Shown here in pieces: positions 9,495 through 17,976 of a DNA stretch of 49,410 bases (position 1 is its first letter; each line of letters starts with the position of its first letter). Made by a program: the position numbers and the translations under genes. The stretch is from NCBI RefSeq assembly GCF_000739015.1, contig NZ_JPUG01000044.1:1-49410 (forward strand). Direction: 5' to 3'. The notes under the pieces are model-generated. The model saw only the letters and a program-made list of their open reading frames with translations. It had not been told where the DNA came from and did no database searches. Source of the DNA: Microvirga sp. BSC39 (GTDB lineage: Bacteria > Pseudomonadota > Alphaproteobacteria > Rhizobiales > Beijerinckiaceae).

Positions 9495-10277
9495 ATGTTG
9501 GATGTCCTGCAAGAGGTTCGGGACGGCTGGCGCTGGCGTGAGTTGTGGATGACGCTAGGGTGGCGGGATGTGCAGACACGTCACCGTCGCTCGAGCATCG
9601 GCCCGTTCTGGAATACGCTGAGCCTGGCTTTCTTCGTGACCTGCATCGGCAGCCTGTATGGCGGGATCATGAGCCATCCGATGTCCGATTACATCCCGCA
9701 TCTCGTCACAGGTTATATGGTATGGGTTTTTCTCAATGCTCTCGTGCTCGAAGGGAAAGACGCCTTTGTGGGTAATGCCACGGCGATCCGGGAGATCCCG
9801 GTTCCGAGGACCGTCTATATCTATAAGCTTCTCTGGAAGAATTTGATCATCCTCGGCTTCAACTCGTTTGTGTATGTTGCGGTCGTTATTCTCTACGGTG
9901 TGTCACCATTTCCTAGTGTCATCCTGCTCCTGCCTGCCTTGATGCTTGTGTTTCTCAACGGGATCTGGGTTGCACTGCTGCTTGGTCTCATCAACGTGCG
10001 GCACAGAGACTTGGGGCAGATGATCCCGAATGCCATGCGTCTCGCCTTTTTCGTGACCCCGATCCTCTGGTATCCGGACAGTGTCACTGGAATCCGCACG
10101 ATCTTCGTGGATTTCAATCCATTCTATTATTTTATCGAACTCTTACGCGCACCACTGCTTGGGCACGCACCGACCACCTTGGTCTGGGCGGTGGCCATCG
10201 GGATCACAGCGATTGGTTGGGGTGTCACCGTCCCGATCTATGCCCATTGGCGTCGGCGCATTGCGTTCTGGGTTTGA
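9495..10277 (+). CDS. wzm: ABC-2 polysaccharide export permease (Wzm type)
   Basis: Inner-membrane permease that exports undecaprenyl-linked polysaccharide together with the ATPase encoded next to it. I start it at ATG 9495 (MLDVLQEVRDGW); a TTG 75 bases upstream is the alternative. The N-terminal amphipathic part carries the family motif LWMTLGWRDVQTRHRRSSIGPFW. About six hydrophobic segments follow, then the characteristic NPFYYFIELLRAPLLG near residue 210. The 260-residue length is normal for Wzm/KpsM/RfbA-type permeases. The wzt gene follows after 9 bases, so the pair is translated from one message. Confidence 0.9.
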   Translation: MLDVLQEVRDGWRWRELWMTLGWRDVQTRHRRSSIGPFWNTLSLAFFVTCIGSLYGGIMSHPMSDYIPHLVTGYMVWVFLNALVLEGKDAFVGNATAIREIPVPRTVYIYKLLWKNLIILGFNSFVYVAVVILYGVSPFPSVILLLPALMLVFLNGIWVALLLGLINVRHRDLGQMIPNAMRLAFFVTPILWYPDSVTGIRTIFVDFNPFYYFIELLRAPLLGHAPTTLVWAVAIGITAIGWGVTVPIYAHWRRRIAFWV

Positions 10278-10286
10278 GGTGGGGCA

Positions 10287-11051
10287 ATGGCACTAATCAA
10301 GCTTGAAAACATAACGCTTGAATTTCCCGTACAAGCGTCGAAGTCCGACCGGCGGCAGTCGTCCAAGGAAAGCCACATCGGCGGGCAGTTGTCACAGGGG
10401 CAGTCGGGCCAAATGGTGGTTCGCGCCCTGGATCAATTGTCGCTCACGCTGGGGCCAGGGGATCGTTTGGCTCTGTTGGGACACAACGGTGCAGGCAAGT
10501 CAACGCTCCTGCGCGTCATGGCGAAGCTCTATCCGCCGACCCACGGGCGCGTCACCGTTCAAGGACGGGTGGCACCACTGCTGAATCTCGGCTTCGGTCT
10601 CGACATGGATTCCACCGGCTACGACAACATTTTCATTCGTGGTCTGTATCTGGGGATGAGCAAAGCTGACCTGAAGAAGAAGGCTGATGCCATTGCAGAA
10701 TTCAGCGAACTCGGAGACTTTCTCGATCTTCCGATGCGTACCTATTCCTCTGGTATGCGAGCACGTTTGGCCTTTGCAATTTCCACACACGTTGAAACCG
10801 ACATCCTGTTATTGGATGAGGTGGTTGCTACCGGCGATGCACGATTCCTGAAGAAGGCCAATGAGCAGCTAGAGAGCTTCGCTCGTGACTCCAAACTCCT
10901 GGTGCTTGCCTCCCATTCCAACAAGGTGCTGCGAGACCTCTGCAACAAGGCGGTTATTTTGGAGCACGGTCGAATCAAGGCATCTGGACCCATCGATGAG
11001 GTCATTGAAACATACGCTGCCTCCATGGGCGTAGATGCTAACGACGGGTGA
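10287..11051 (+). CDS. wzt: ABC transporter ATP-binding protein for polysaccharide export (Wzt type)
   Basis: ATPase partner of the preceding permease. ATG 10287 has a purine-rich GAGGTGGGG just upstream. Walker A is GHNGAGKST at residues 65-73, the signature is YSSGMRARL, Walker B is ILLLDEVVATGD, and the switch histidine lies in LASHSNKVL. It is 254 residues long and ends soon after the nucleotide-binding domain. It therefore lacks the C-terminal carbohydrate-binding domain seen in Wzt proteins that recognise a capped O-antigen chain. A long N-terminal insert (SKSDRRQSSKESHIGG region) separates the first strand from the core. Short Wzt forms usually work without a terminal-residue quality check, as in KpsT-like systems. 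Confidence 0.92.
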   Translation: MALIKLENITLEFPVQASKSDRRQSSKESHIGGQLSQGQSGQMVVRALDQLSLTLGPGDRLALLGHNGAGKSTLLRVMAKLYPPTHGRVTVQGRVAPLLNLGFGLDMDSTGYDNIFIRGLYLGMSKADLKKKADAIAEFSELGDFLDLPMRTYSSGMRARLAFAISTHVETDILLLDEVVATGDARFLKKANEQLESFARDSKLLVLASHSNKVLRDLCNKAVILEHGRIKASGPIDEVIETYAASMGVDANDG

Positions 11052-11189
11052 TCCTGTCATGCCGTCGAAAAGGCTCAAAGATAATGGGCATGGAACTGAC
11101 GCGAGAAACAGCATGCTCGTCTCGGGTTCAGCATTCTCAAGCCGCTCTTGGCCTAGCTTGCGGGTTCTGAGCAGCAAGGTCTCGGTCAC

Positions 11190-13208
11190 ATGACTCAGGA
11201 TGTTCCGCGTTCCACGTCCCAAACCGCTGATCCCGGCGTTTTACCGAATGCCGTCCCACTGCAGGAGCAAGTCCAGCAACAAAAGGTCGAGATCGCGGAA
11301 CTCAAAGCCACGATCCGGGAACTGCGTTCGGAGATCAACGGGCTACGGGGTTCCCTGTCCTGGGCAGTGACGCGTCCCTTGCGCCTGCTGGCCAGGCGAC
11401 TTCCCGGCGTGGCCGCCGGGGTGCAGCGCAGTTTGGATCGAACCAAGGACATTGTAGCGACAAGATTGCCGAGGCGGGCCGCCCAGGCCTTCTTCGACAA
11501 TCGATGGGATGCAAAGGACGATATCGCGCGGCTGATTTCTGCCCACCGTTCCTCTGCACCGGAGGACCGGAGAATCGTCTTTTACACGGCCATCTTCGGC
11601 GAATACGACAACCTACTTCTTCCGGATCGCATCGATCCTGATGTCGAGTACGTTTGTTTCACGGATCGCCCGCGTAACGACTACGGCGTGTGGCAGATGC
11701 GATCCTCGCCATACTATCACGCTGATCCAACGAGGATTGCCCGATGGGTCAAGACGCATCCGCACGAGCTTTTCCCGACCCACCAGGCTGCCGTATGGCT
11801 GGACGCCAACATTATCTTCAAAGGCGATGTACATCACTATATCGAGATGGTCAGGCAGCAGGGCGCCCAGCTTGGTCTGATATCGCACCCGCATCGCACA
11901 TGCTTCTATGAGGAGGCCGAAGCCTGCAAGCGGCTTAAGAAGGATGCTGCGAAGCTCATCGATTTACAGATTGAGCACTACAGGAGCGCTGGTCTCCCCT
12001 TGAACCAACCGCTATTCGAAACCGGTTTCATGGTCGTTCTCCTCAAAAGTCAGGAGACCGCCGATGCCCTTCATGCCTGGTGGCAGCAGATCGAAAGCTT
12101 CAGCCGCAGAGATCAGCTTGCCTTGGCATGGGTCAACTACAGCCATCCAGCTCTCCAGATCGTTCCGCTTCTGCCGCAGGGTGCGTCCGTCAGAGACCAC
12201 GAGGACTTCTCCTATTTTCGCCACAGCTTCGCGCGGGCTTTGAAGGTACCAGACATTCTCGTAAAACTCGGCCATGTTGCTACCCCTTCAGCGGGATTGA
12301 GCTTCGCCGAGGTCAAGAGGAAGCGGCTGGAGCCTCTAGTCGACATTCCCATCGACATAATCGTCTGCGTTCACAACGCTCTCGACGATGTCCGGCTTTG
12401 CCTGGAGGCAGCATGGGCGAGCCTGTTGCCAAGTCACAGGATCATTGTCGTCAATGACCGTTCCGACGAGGCGACGACCTCGTATCTGCGAGAATTTTCA
12501 GCGACCCGGGACCGGGTCGTCCTGCTCGAAAACGAGCACAATCTGGGGTACACGCGTTCGGCAAATCGTGGCCTAGCCGCTGCGGGAGCCGGGTTTCGCA
12601 TCCTTCTCAACAGCGACACGATCGTAAGCCCGAACTGGGCCCTGAAACTGCTCGATGCAGCCAACCAGAGCGACAGGATCGGCATTGTCGGCCCGCTCTC
12701 GAATGCAGCGGGAGCGCAATCCATTCCTCGGATCAAGGATAAGCGCAACAACACGACCATCAATCCGCTACCGCGTGGCCTGAAACACTCCGACCTCGAC
12801 CTTGCCTGTGAGACCTGGAGCAAGGCGGATCTCATGCCTCGGATTCCGCTGGTTCACGGCTTTTGCTTCGGCATCAAGAAGGACGTCATTGAGAGCATCG
12901 GGTTCTTCGATGAAGTGAATTTCAAGCTCTTTTATGGCGAGGAGAACGACTACTGCTTCCGGGCTCGCGCTGCGGGCTTCGAACTCGCTGTCGCAACTAA
13001 CACCTTCGTCTTTCACCGCAAGTCGAGGAGCATCGACGAGGAAAAGCGGGTCGTTCACATGGCGGAAGCTTGGAAGCGCCTGCGGGAGCTCTACGGCGCT
13101 GACAAGATCCTCGCCGCTTACCGTCAGGTGGAGGAGCACCCCCTGTTGGAGCGGATCCGCAAGGAAGCGGCGATCTATTTCCGGTCAGTGCGGCGGATGA
13201 GCGAGTAG
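11190..13208 (+). CDS. Two-domain glycosyltransferase: DUF616/TOD1-like domain plus GT2
   Basis: 672 residues. Residues about 15-50 are a coiled-coil-like stretch (QVQQQKVEIAELKATIRELR). Residues about 125-360 resemble the TOD1/MUCI70 (DUF616) glycosyltransferase-like domain: VFYTAIFGEYDNL, YVCFTDRP, FPTHQAAVWLDANI and the late FETGFMVVLLKS, RDQLALAW. A GT2 domain starts near residue 395: IDIIVCVHNALDDV, IIVVNDRSDE, NLGYTRSANRGL, LLNSDT, and FYGEENDYCFRARAAGF near the end. The protein probably adds two sugars in sequence, or pairs a transferase with a regulatory domain. It follows wzt by 138 bases in the same direction. Sugar donors are unknown. Confidence 0.78.
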   Translation: MTQDVPRSTSQTADPGVLPNAVPLQEQVQQQKVEIAELKATIRELRSEINGLRGSLSWAVTRPLRLLARRLPGVAAGVQRSLDRTKDIVATRLPRRAAQAFFDNRWDAKDDIARLISAHRSSAPEDRRIVFYTAIFGEYDNLLLPDRIDPDVEYVCFTDRPRNDYGVWQMRSSPYYHADPTRIARWVKTHPHELFPTHQAAVWLDANIIFKGDVHHYIEMVRQQGAQLGLISHPHRTCFYEEAEACKRLKKDAAKLIDLQIEHYRSAGLPLNQPLFETGFMVVLLKSQETADALHAWWQQIESFSRRDQLALAWVNYSHPALQIVPLLPQGASVRDHEDFSYFRHSFARALKVPDILVKLGHVATPSAGLSFAEVKRKRLEPLVDIPIDIIVCVHNALDDVRLCLEAAWASLLPSHRIIVVNDRSDEATTSYLREFSATRDRVVLLENEHNLGYTRSANRGLAAAGAGFRILLNSDTIVSPNWALKLLDAANQSDRIGIVGPLSNAAGAQSIPRIKDKRNNTTINPLPRGLKHSDLDLACETWSKADLMPRIPLVHGFCFGIKKDVIESIGFFDEVNFKLFYGEENDYCFRARAAGFELAVATNTFVFHRKSRSIDEEKRVVHMAEAWKRLRELYGADKILAAYRQVEEHPLLERIRKEAAIYFRSVRRMSE

Positions 13209-13384
13209 TCATTTTTTTCTACCTATAGTTGAGATGGAGCCTCAGTTGTGGCTTTTCGCGCCCCATGCAGAGGAGACGCCAGAGGCCGTGGACGATATTT
13301 CTTTGATAGGTTAGAACCCTCGCCTCAAAGAGCGGGCTTGCTCGGCAGTGCCGACAGTAACTGGTGATGGAGAGAGCACAGGTC

Positions 13385-14446
13385 ATGGCAAAGCGATATC
13401 TGGTCACCGGGGGCGCTGGGTTTATTGGATCGGCGGTCGTGCGCAAGCTTGTCGCCAGCACGCCGCATGAGGTTCTCGTCGTCGATAAACTCACCTATGC
13501 TGGAAATCTCGACTCCCTCCGATCTGTCGCAGGCAGCGACCGGTACCGCTTCATGCGCGCCGATATCGTCGATGCCGAGCGGATGAAGACCGTGATCAAT
13601 GAGTATCAGCCGGACGTGATCATGCATCTCGCCGCCGAAAGCCATGTTGACCGCTCGATCGACGGTCCTGGAGAGTTCGTGCAGACGAACGTCGTCGGCA
13701 CTTTCACACTGCTCCAGGCGGCGCTGGCTTACTGGAGTAGGCTTGATGCCGCGCGGCGCGACAAATTCCGCTTCCATCACATCTCGACGGACGAAGTTTT
13801 CGGATCCCTTGGTCAGGAAGGATTCTTCCATGAGGAGTACCCGTATCAACCCAATTCGCCTTACTCAGCGTCGAAGGCCGCGTCGGACCATTTCGTGCGC
13901 GCCTGGCACCACACCTACGGCCTGCCGACGCTGATCACCAACTGCTCTAACAACTACGGACCTTACCATTTCCCTGAGAAGCTCATCCCTCTCATGATCC
14001 TGAATGCGCTTGAGGGAAAGCCTCTGCCCGTTTACGGAAAGGGCGAGAATGTGCGCGACTGGCTCTACGTGGAGGACCACGCGGACGCGCTGATCCTCGT
14101 GGCCAGTAAGGGCAGGGTGGGCGAGAACTACAACATAGGCGGATGGAACGAGCGCACGAATATCGACGTCGTGCGCTCTATCTGTCAGCTCGTCGACGAG
14201 ATGGCGCCGAGCAACGCGATCGGGCCACGAGAAAAGCTGATTTCCTACGTGACCGATCGGCCCGGCCACGATCTGCGCTATGCCATCGACGCCAGTAAGA
14301 TCGAGCGCGAGTTAGAATGGCGTCCGTCCGAAACATTCGAGACCGGGCTCCGGAAGACCGTCTCCTGGTATCTCGACAATCAAGGTTGGTGGGAGCGCGT
14401 TCGCTCGGGGGTCTATCAGGGCGAGCGGCTCGGAGTGGCGGTCTAA
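13385..14446 (+). CDS. rfbB: dTDP-glucose 4,6-dehydratase
   Basis: Second step of dTDP-L-rhamnose synthesis: dTDP-glucose to dTDP-4-keto-6-deoxyglucose. I start it at ATG 13385 ([16 protein letters not shown]), preceded by GGAGAG; a GTG seven codons upstream is possible. It has 353 residues, the family norm. The short-chain dehydrogenase Rossmann motif TGGAGFIG is at residues 8-15. The active-site region HISTDEVFG and the YSASK pair (Tyr/Lys) are present, as are [20 protein letters not shown] and WLYVEDH. It is followed by rfbC and rfbA in the same direction, the usual rml grouping. Confidence 0.95.
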   Translation: MAKRYLVTGGAGFIGSAVVRKLVASTPHEVLVVDKLTYAGNLDSLRSVAGSDRYRFMRADIVDAERMKTVINEYQPDVIMHLAAESHVDRSIDGPGEFVQTNVVGTFTLLQAALAYWSRLDAARRDKFRFHHISTDEVFGSLGQEGFFHEEYPYQPNSPYSASKAASDHFVRAWHHTYGLPTLITNCSNNYGPYHFPEKLIPLMILNALEGKPLPVYGKGENVRDWLYVEDHADALILVASKGRVGENYNIGGWNERTNIDVVRSICQLVDEMAPSNAIGPREKLISYVTDRPGHDLRYAIDASKIERELEWRPSETFETGLRKTVSWYLDNQGWWERVRSGVYQGERLGVAV

Positions 14447-14529
14447 CTCGCAGATATGGGCTGACCCGGTTATTGCGACTGACAGCATTCAAGTATGTTG
14501 AAGCAGCCAAACCAGAATGAGGATGGGCC

Positions 14530-15087
14530 GTGCTGAGTGTGGAGCCAACGAAAATCCCTGATGCGAAGGTGATCACGCCAAGGCGCCTGAGCGATAGCCG
14601 AGGATATTTTTCGGAAGTTTTTCACAAGCAGCGTTTTGCCGAGGCGGGCATTGCGGCCGATTTCGTTCAGGACAATTGTTCTCTTTCCGCGTCAGCAGGC
14701 ACTGTGCGGGGCCTGCACTTTCAAGCCGATCCATTTGCTCAGGCCAAGCTGATCCGCGTCGTGCGGGGCTCTATTCTTGATGTTGTCGTTGATATGCGTC
14801 GGTCCTCTCCGACCTATGGAAAGCACGTTGCTGTTGAGCTTTCAGCGGAGAATGGTCGACAGATGTTCGTGCCGATAGGCTTCGCTCACGGCTTCTGTAC
14901 ACTCGAGCCTAGTACAGAGGTCCATTATAAAGTTTCGTCATACTACTCTGCGGCTCACGATCATGGATTGCTCTGGGATGATCCTGCTCTCGAGATTGAG
15001 TGGCCAGTCGAGCCTTCCCGAGCCATTCTTTCCGATAAAGACCGCCGCCAGCCAAAGCTTGCAGAACTTCCGGTTTACTTCCCGTAG
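14530..15087 (+). CDS. rfbC: dTDP-4-dehydrorhamnose 3,5-epimerase
   Basis: Third step of dTDP-L-rhamnose synthesis, the double epimerisation at C3 and C5. The start is GTG 14530 with GAGG upstream; the first residues MLSVEPTKIPDAKVITPRRL match the family start. It is 185 residues, a cupin (beta-barrel) fold, with the catalytic His region VRGLHFQADPFAQAKLIRVV and FVPIGFAHGFCTLE. The motif DRRQPKLAELP closes the protein, as in many RmlC proteins. It sits between rfbB and rfbA. Confidence 0.94.
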   Translation: MLSVEPTKIPDAKVITPRRLSDSRGYFSEVFHKQRFAEAGIAADFVQDNCSLSASAGTVRGLHFQADPFAQAKLIRVVRGSILDVVVDMRRSSPTYGKHVAVELSAENGRQMFVPIGFAHGFCTLEPSTEVHYKVSSYYSAAHDHGLLWDDPALEIEWPVEPSRAILSDKDRRQPKLAELPVYFP

Positions 15088-15132
15088 CTTAGGCTCGCCC
15101 CGGTGACGTTAGAGATATCAAGGAGTATAGCG

Positions 15133-16032
15133 ATGAAGGGCATCATCTTGGCTGGGGGTAGCGGAACGCGCCTGCATCCTATGACGTACGTTACGTCAAA
15201 GCAGCTGCTGCCGATCTACGACAAGCCAATGATCTACTATCCGCTGACCACCCTCATGCTGGCGGGAGTGCGCGATATTCTCATCATTTCCACGCCGGAT
15301 GACCTGCCGCGGTTTCAGCAGCTTTTGGGTACCGGGGAGCAATGGGGCATTCGCTTGTCCTATGCGGAGCAACCGAAACCCGAAGGGCTTGCTCAAGCCT
15401 ATGTTATCGGTGCTGACTTCGTCGCAGGCGGGCCGTCCGTGCTGATCCTCGGAGACAATGTCTATTACGGCCACGGATTGACTGATCTTCTGCGTTACGC
15501 AGCACACCGAACTTCCGGCGCGTCCGTCTTCGCATACCATGTCACCGATCCCGAGCGGTATGGTGTTGTTGAGTTCGACAGCGATGGCAAAGCGGTTTCG
15601 ATCGAAGAGAAGCCGAAGGTACCCCGCTCTAACTGGGCTGTAACTGGACTATACTTTTATGATCACCAAGTAGTCGACATCGCCGCAGGTCTGAGGCCAT
15701 CCGCCCGCGGAGAACTTGAGATCACCGACGTGAATCGCGCCTATCTTGAGCGCGGAGAACTCCAAGTTGAACTCATGGGGCGCGGCTATGCATGGCTGGA
15801 TACTGGGACGCCGGATAGCCTAGTAGAGGCGGCAGAGTTCGTACGTGCTTTGGAGAAGCGGCAAGGTTTTCGGATCGCCTGCCCAGAGGAGATAGCCTTC
15901 AACACCGGTTGGATTGATCGTGATCAGTTGGTCGCGCTTGGCACCAAGCTCGCCAGGAGTTCTTATGGACAATATCTCCTGCGGATCGCACGCGGTTCTG
16001 ATGGACTCGCCTCGACGTCGAGTGGAGGCTGA
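15133..16032 (+). CDS. rfbA: Glucose-1-phosphate thymidylyltransferase
   Basis: First step of dTDP-L-rhamnose synthesis: dTTP plus glucose-1-phosphate gives dTDP-glucose. I chose ATG 15133 because AAGGAG lies just upstream and the protein then begins [18 protein letters not shown], the nucleotide-binding loop; an upstream in-frame start adds ten unsupported residues. It has 299 residues. Other motifs are [28 protein letters not shown], the EEKP segment and [10 protein letters not shown]. rmlBCA is present, but rmlD, the final reductase, is missing from the window. Confidence 0.95.
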   Translation: MKGIILAGGSGTRLHPMTYVTSKQLLPIYDKPMIYYPLTTLMLAGVRDILIISTPDDLPRFQQLLGTGEQWGIRLSYAEQPKPEGLAQAYVIGADFVAGGPSVLILGDNVYYGHGLTDLLRYAAHRTSGASVFAYHVTDPERYGVVEFDSDGKAVSIEEKPKVPRSNWAVTGLYFYDHQVVDIAAGLRPSARGELEITDVNRAYLERGELQVELMGRGYAWLDTGTPDSLVEAAEFVRALEKRQGFRIACPEEIAFNTGWIDRDQLVALGTKLARSSYGQYLLRIARGSDGLASTSSGG

Positions 16033-16048
16033 CAACCAGATTGGTCCC

Positions 16049-17638
16049 ATGACAGTAGGTCGCGTCGTGCTGATGAGACACCTTTTACACCGAGCGCGCT
16101 CTCATTTGAGGACCATTGGTTTTGTTCAAAAGGCTGTTGCGCGGGTAAGGACGCTCGGCTTTGACCGGCAGCGCATCGCGCTGGAACGGTCCAGAAAGCT
16201 CGTCGAACTTGGCAACTGCAACGCGGCAGCGGCAGTTCTTGAGGGGATCGAGACTAAGACGAGGCGTGCGTGGAAGGTTCTGCTCACCTGCTACTCTACG
16301 GTTCACCGGTTTGAGGATGTCGTCTCGGCATACAATACGATGCCGGCAGATCTAAAGGACGACTATCTCTGCCGCTATTTCTATCTCGCGGCCGCTGCGA
16401 ACCTAGGGCAATTCGCCACTGTGGGCGGGATCATCGAGGACGTCCTGAAGGAGCCAAGCCATCCGTCCGGAGCCGAGTTCCTAAGCCGAGTTCGCCCCTT
16501 CGTTGAGAAATTGGATCCTAATCTTCACCAAGCTGTGGTCAGGCGCATCATCGCGTACTCATCCCAGCTTGCCGTCGATCAATTCGATACGACCTTGAAA
16601 TGTGCGCATGACCTTCGAGAGAGAGGCCAGCTCACGGAAGCGCTCGAGCTTGCGCGAGCGTTGAGGCGTGAGACCCGAGGTGCAAGGAATGCGACGAAGC
16701 TTGCCATCTTCGACGCGCAGGTCCAATTTTGGGAAGGTCGCTTTGATCTGCAGGCAGCGATTGTAAACGACGTGCTCGCCAAGCAGAAGCTCGATCCCAT
16801 TGCTCTTAAGGACTCGAGCGTACCTTTAATTTGCGACAACTTAAGAACGTCGACGCCAGTCCGCTCACCTGTACGCGGCCCTCTGGTGTCAGTCTTAATG
16901 CCGGCTTACAACAGTGCTGGAACGATTGCCTATGCTTTAGAATCGCTGCGCAGCCAAACCTATCATGATCTGGAGATCATTGTCGTTGATGACGCCAGTC
17001 AGGACGAGACGGTCCAAGTGATTGCTCGCGCCTGTGCCGTTGATCCGCGCATTCGTTTTATTCCACTCAGTCAAAACTCCGGTCCATTCGTCGCAAGAAA
17101 CTCAGCTCTTGCGGCTGCGACAGGAGAGTTTGTTACGAACCAGGATGCAGATGATTGGGCGCATCCACAGAAGATCGCCACAGCGATCGCCGAGTTGCAG
17201 CGCGACCCATCAATCATTGCGACATGGGTCGAGCATATTCGGTGCTCGCGCGAGCGCGGCTTTAGAGCGCTCAATGGCTATATCCGACCAGACGCATCCT
17301 CACTAATGTTCCGCCGGAGACCCGTAGTCGAGACCATCGGCTGGTACGATTCTGTTCGAGCCGCTGGTGATGGAGAGTTCCATCTACGGATGGAGCGGTA
17401 CTATGGACGCCGTAGCATCCGACAACTCAACAAACTTCTTTCGTTCGTGAACTGGTCCGAGACGACCCTTTCGGGTGGAGGAGTCTTTCGAATTGACAGT
17501 GATGTGAATTCTTACAGCCCTGCGCGCAGCAGCTACCGTCGGTCGTTCAGTGTCTGGCATGAGACGGCAGATCATCTGTATATGTCGTTTCCACTTGCGG
17601 AACGTCCTTTTCCGATACCTGATAGCCTTCTCCCCTGA
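16049..17638 (+). CDS. Glycosyltransferase family 2 with long helical N-terminal domain
   Basis: About 529 residues from ATG 16049, which follows the rfbA stop by 16 bases. The open frame reaches back to 15914 inside rfbA, but that part is out of phase with rfbA and looks like an overlap artefact. Residues 1-270 are alpha-helical and TPR-like (repeated LEGIETKTRRAW, LARALRRETRGARNA). The GT2 domain begins near residue 275: VSVLMPAYNSAGTI, IIVVDDASQDET, SGPFVARNSALA, QDADDWAHPQKIA. The C-terminal motif YRRSFSVWHETADHLYMSFP is shared with the 852-residue protein encoded head-on at 17977-20535. It is the last gene of the plus-strand unit. Donor and acceptor are unknown. Confidence 0.78.
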   Translation: MTVGRVVLMRHLLHRARSHLRTIGFVQKAVARVRTLGFDRQRIALERSRKLVELGNCNAAAAVLEGIETKTRRAWKVLLTCYSTVHRFEDVVSAYNTMPADLKDDYLCRYFYLAAAANLGQFATVGGIIEDVLKEPSHPSGAEFLSRVRPFVEKLDPNLHQAVVRRIIAYSSQLAVDQFDTTLKCAHDLRERGQLTEALELARALRRETRGARNATKLAIFDAQVQFWEGRFDLQAAIVNDVLAKQKLDPIALKDSSVPLICDNLRTSTPVRSPVRGPLVSVLMPAYNSAGTIAYALESLRSQTYHDLEIIVVDDASQDETVQVIARACAVDPRIRFIPLSQNSGPFVARNSALAAATGEFVTNQDADDWAHPQKIATAIAELQRDPSIIATWVEHIRCSRERGFRALNGYIRPDASSLMFRRRPVVETIGWYDSVRAAGDGEFHLRMERYYGRRSIRQLNKLLSFVNWSETTLSGGGVFRIDSDVNSYSPARSSYRRSFSVWHETADHLYMSFPLAERPFPIPDSLLP

Positions 17639-17976
17639 CCGGGGTCGCACCTCACGAGCGGAAGAGCTTCATCTGGTTCAAAGGAGGGCGTTCAATTGGC
17701 ACAGTTGTGGATGGCCGCAAGATCGATGTTCGTGATGAGTTTTCTCTGAATTTGCTTAAGGCCGCGGAGCGAAAGGCGAAGCCCTGCTGTTATCGGAGGC
17801 TTGGGTCGTATGAGCCCCGTCATACGAGGCGACGACACGTCGCTTGCCCGACAGGCGCGTATGACACATTAAAAATTTGAGTTGCCGCTTGGGCCGAGTT
17901 GGAGAGCGAGGCAGCCGGACCGGCAAGCACCGTCAGAGCACCCCTCAAACAAGTTGTTCGAGAGGCGGAACGATGA
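17639..17976. other. Convergent intergenic region (338 bases) with a short coding-like tract
   Basis: The region lies between the converging ends of two paralogous glycosyltransferase genes. On the plus strand a frame from about 17638 to a TGA at 17878-17880 is open and reads like protein (GTVVDGRKIDVRDEFSLNLL), yet it has no start codon with a ribosome binding site and I recognise no family. It may be a remnant of a displaced gene. No clear intrinsic terminator is visible. Confidence 0.35.

Noticed and set aside
15914..16048. Upstream extension of the glycosyltransferase gene at 16049 into rfbA
   Set aside because: The extension lies wholly within rfbA in another phase and has no protein-like composition; ATG 16049 directly follows the rfbA stop.
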